Part shown: positions 34,730-36,372 of the stretch, in pieces
Position numbering within the stretch: position 1 is the first letter of the stretch
Layout of the letters: the number at the start of each line of letters is the position of its first letter
Assembly (NCBI RefSeq): GCF_004114425.1
Contig: NZ_RDQF01000066.1
Coordinates: forward strand, 1 to 36,372
DNA from: Bradyrhizobium vignae
GTDB taxonomy: Bacteria; Pseudomonadota; Alphaproteobacteria; Rhizobiales; Xanthobacteraceae
Direction: 5' to 3'
Length of the DNA: 36,372 bases
Made by a program: the position numbers and the translations under genes
Notes under the pieces: generated by a model
What the model was told of the DNA's origin: nothing
Database searches by the model: none
What the model saw: the letters and a program-made list of their open reading frames with translations, nothing else

Positions 34730-34765
34730 GAGACAGATAAAGAGACAGATAAAGAGACAGATAAA
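34730..34765 (+). repeat. Tandem 12-bp repeat (three exact copies)
   Basis: GAGACAGATAAA occurs three times head to tail, encoding Glu-Thr-Asp-Lys repeats in the linker of the replication remnant. A partial copy precedes it. Confidence 0.85.
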
Positions 34766-35049
34766 CCCCACACCCCTCAACCAACGAAAGCATCCAAACA
34801 TGGATCAGCGCCTGCAGTCCGTCTTGAAGAGTTTCTGTGAAACAGCAACGGCTGCCCGCCAGCAGAGTGGGGGGAGTGGGCTCACGGTAATCTCGGATGG
34901 GATGCCCAGCGAGTCAGCCGAGAGTGGGACGAGTTTGCCGACTACTGGACCAGCGGCAATGCCGTCGGCGGCGGTCGCAAATCAGACTGTCCAGCAACTT
35001 GGCGCTCTCACTGTCGCCGCTCCGCGAACCGCAAATGGAGGCCGAGCAA

Positions 35050-35502
35050 ATGTCGGTGGCGCTGACCAGGGGCTTGCTGCCGCCGCTCTCCATCATGGAT
35101 CAACACAGCCTGGTAGCGGCGTCGATACCGGGCAAGCGACCGCCGGCAGTGCCGGTCCTGACGGAGGAGGAGAGATTGACCACTGCCCAGGCAGTGAAAT
35201 CCCTTTCTGAGATCCTTCAGCCAGCGAAGATGCGCGGCACCGAGCTGGAGCAGGCCATCACCTCGATGTTCGCCGTGATGAACGTCTACACGGGAGACCA
35301 AGCCAAGCTCACCCTGCAGCTGGCGGGGTGGTGCCACTACCTCGAAGACTTCCCGCTTTTTGCCATGCGCAAGGCCGCGAAGTGGACCGTGGTCGGCCGG
35401 ACAAAGCTGCCCAGCGTTGCCGAGTTTATCGCTGACGTTCGGTGGAGTGGAGTGTTGGTGCGGGACCGGCTATTGCGAGGTCTGCTTGTCCAGCAGGGCT
35501 GA
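35050..35502 (+). CDS. Phage-type helicase-loader-like protein
   Basis: A 150-residue protein starting MSVALTRGLLPPLSIMDQH, with GGAGG eight bases upstream. The segment YLEDFPLFAMRKAAKWTVVGRTKLPSVAEFIADVR follows the form seen in phage proteins downstream of an initiator-like gene (choice of hosts' residues to restrict a helicase loader role is inference). It overlaps the end of the broken replication gene by 16 bases, as in intact phage replication operons. The last about 20 residues (RWSGVLVRDRLLRGLLVQQG) look less typical, so a frameshift near the end is possible. Function unverified. Confidence 0.65.
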   Translation: MSVALTRGLLPPLSIMDQHSLVAASIPGKRPPAVPVLTEEERLTTAQAVKSLSEILQPAKMRGTELEQAITSMFAVMNVYTGDQAKLTLQLAGWCHYLEDFPLFAMRKAAKWTVVGRTKLPSVAEFIADVRWSGVLVRDRLLRGLLVQQG

Positions 35503-35858
35503 GTTAGTTCCGCCGCGCCGAGAATATAAACTTCTGGCGAACAACCTCTCGCTGTGGTTGATGACGCCTGCGGACAGCGCTGTCCGTAATCTACTAGTCG
35601 CCCGTGCACTGGCGGCGGAAACGAGGTCCAATATGCTCATAAGCATTCGGATCAAGATCATCCTGACACGGTGATCAAATAAAGGGGATGGTCAGAGCTC
35701 CCCGATTAAGGATTACATTCGGTTAGAGACTATTCAGAGAGGCCGTCCTTCGGGGCGGCCCTTTCGTTTTGTGGGCGTCCCCAAATGCTCTTCGCTGCAC
35801 TGCAATAGTAGAAATCAGCTTATCCGGCGCCGGGTGTTTCCAACAGTGGAGACACGGC
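35503..35858. other. Stretch holding the module terminator
   Basis: No gene supported. Its main content is the UUCG hairpin terminator near the middle; the rest, including a possible promoter for the next small gene, is unassigned. Confidence 0.45.
35741..35770 (+). terminator. UUCG intrinsic terminator
   Basis: GGCCGTCC-TTCG-GGGCGGCC, an eight-base stem with one G-T pair and the stable UUCG loop, is followed by CTTTCGTTTT. It is a textbook Rho-independent terminator and closes the phage-type module. Confidence 0.85.
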
Positions 35859-35975
35859 ATGTACACCTCTCTCGAAATCACCTTCTGGGGCACGAAAATC
35901 GTGGCGATCGGCTGGCCGGCCGTCGCCGCAGCTTTCCTGCTCGGCGTGGGAGTTCTTCTGATCCGCCGTTTTTAG
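35859..35975 (+). CDS. Very small single-span membrane protein
   Basis: A 38-residue protein: MYTSLEITFWGTKIVAIG, then one hydrophobic helix WPAVAAAFLLGVGVLLI and a short basic tail RRF. GGAG lies nine bases before the ATG. The composition and clean ribosome site make it a likely real gene. Function unknown. Confidence 0.55.
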   Translation: MYTSLEITFWGTKIVAIGWPAVAAAFLLGVGVLLIRRF

Positions 35976-36030
35976 GCCATTGAATCGTTGTTCTTGTTTG
36001 GTTCTATTGGGACAAATCCCAGGTTTGGAT

Positions 36031-36327
36031 ATGCCGACACTCGAATACATCCGCTCGGAGATCGAGCGCATGCGCGTGCAAATAGGACGACAGCGCAAAG
36101 AAATCCTCCAGCTCCAACGGGCCGGGATAGGGACGGCTTCGGCGGAAGCCCTGCTGTCTCGGATGCAGGCGAAGGTCGATGATCTTTGCGCGCAGCGGGA
36201 TCAGTTGAAGAAAGTGGCGCCGCCTGAGACCCGGAAGCGTGTGCTTGTCAACGGCGCACGGAATCTCCTCAGAAGTGGCGCCGCAAAATTCCCCAGTTGG
36301 CGGGATGGCGATCAGCCGTCGACGTGA
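36031..36327 (+). CDS. Small helical protein, unknown (Bradyrhizobium-type)
   Basis: A 98-residue protein starting MPTLEYIRSEIERMRVQIGRQ. The first 65 residues are strongly helical with alternating charges (coiled-coil-like: IGRQRKEILQLQRAGI, LLSRMQAKVDDLCAQRDQLKK) and the tail is basic. From memory, near-identical short proteins are common hypothetical genes in Bradyrhizobium. AGG lies upstream of the ATG. Its function is unknown; perhaps a regulator or DNA-associated protein. Confidence 0.7.
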   Translation: MPTLEYIRSEIERMRVQIGRQRKEILQLQRAGIGTASAEALLSRMQAKVDDLCAQRDQLKKVAPPETRKRVLVNGARNLLRSGAAKFPSWRDGDQPST

Positions 36328-36372
36328 TCAGCACCTCCGTCTTTTGGTGGCCGGCCCCGCCGTTTCAGGGTC

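Larger units (their letters stand above)
34400..35065 (+). pseudogene. Broken phage-type replication protein (initiator-like)
   Basis: A remnant of a phage/mobile-element replication protein. The ATG has GAGAGAGG upstream and opens TVRNWTRFQHYRDRTPPWIKLHYEL, a family signature. The frame is then lost in a T5 run (34488-34492). The expected LTSPDWVMLDDASKLLAIVCMLVASR continues in the next frame. A second shift near 34565, consistent with loss of about ten bases, restores the original frame (VPNNSSYIQKVGQLARLPNFKPLIECGFLEV). Reading this frame straight through meets a TAG at 34526 and a TGA at 34838, after which PAEWGEWAHGNLGWDAQRVSREWDEFADYW continues as in intact relatives. Acidic ETDK repeats lie in the middle. 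Confidence 0.75.

Noticed and set aside
35360..35674. Overlapping plus-strand frame at the end of the helicase-loader-like gene
   Set aside because: Overlaps the better-supported frame and lacks a ribosome site; kept only as a hint of a possible late frameshift.
1..36372. tRNA genes, rRNA, CRISPR arrays, insertion sequences
   Set aside because: No T-loop signature with a cloverleaf, no regular spaced repeats and no transposase signatures were recognised by eye; a tRNA or repeat search would be the decisive check.

Overview
The window looks like a chromosomal segment of an alphaproteobacterium, most probably Bradyrhizobium or a close relative. The reasons are high GC content, a perfect Irr-type iron-control palindrome in front of mbfA, a DUF3551-type cysteine-rich exported protein, an RpoH-family sigma factor, and many small exported proteins typical of that genus. 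This assignment rests on family knowledge and has not been checked by a search.

Layout, left to right. (1) 147-5251, minus strand: a run encoding a Ser/Thr/Ala-rich exported protein, an RND periplasmic adaptor and an RND (AcrB/MdtBC-like) pump. (2) 5404-6420, minus: two small exported proteins, one Gly/His-rich, the second followed by a strong hairpin terminator. (3) 7022-9157, plus: an OmpR-family response regulator and its sensor kinase. (4) 9274-17013: a respiratory and one-carbon block. It holds FdhD (sulfurtransferase for formate dehydrogenase), a cytochrome bd oxidase of the short-Q-loop type (two subunits), a Tat-exported bicupin oxalate decarboxylase on the opposite strand, and a divergent operon of an FdhF/YdeP-family molybdoenzyme and a FlK-like hotdog thioesterase. 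Read together, this block could turn oxalate into formate, oxidise the formate and pass electrons to oxygen, and it also has an acid-resistance flavour. (5) 17081-20433: an AraC-type regulator, a DUF305 protein, RpoH and a DUF1003 membrane protein. (6) 20508-22636: four tiny exported proteins in loosely packed DNA. (7) 22779-29394: a LysR regulator divergent from a second RND operon, which opens with an unrecognised protein that may be a catalytically dead alpha/beta-hydrolase and is followed by a COG4705-like membrane protein. (8) 29880-32324: an Irr box and an apparent operon of mbfA (membrane ferritin/iron exporter), an outer-membrane beta-barrel protein and a cytochrome b561. (9) 32681-34021: a CLC-type chloride transporter. 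(10) 34400-35769: a decayed phage-type replication module, with a broken initiator-like gene carrying clustered GCTAGC motifs, an intact helicase-loader-like gene and a UUCG terminator. Two small Bradyrhizobium-style genes close the window.

No tRNA, rRNA, insertion sequence or CRISPR array was recognised. The most interesting points are the oxalate/formate/cytochrome bd block with its attached thioesterase, the three-gene Irr-box operon, and the broken replication gene with possible internal origin repeats.
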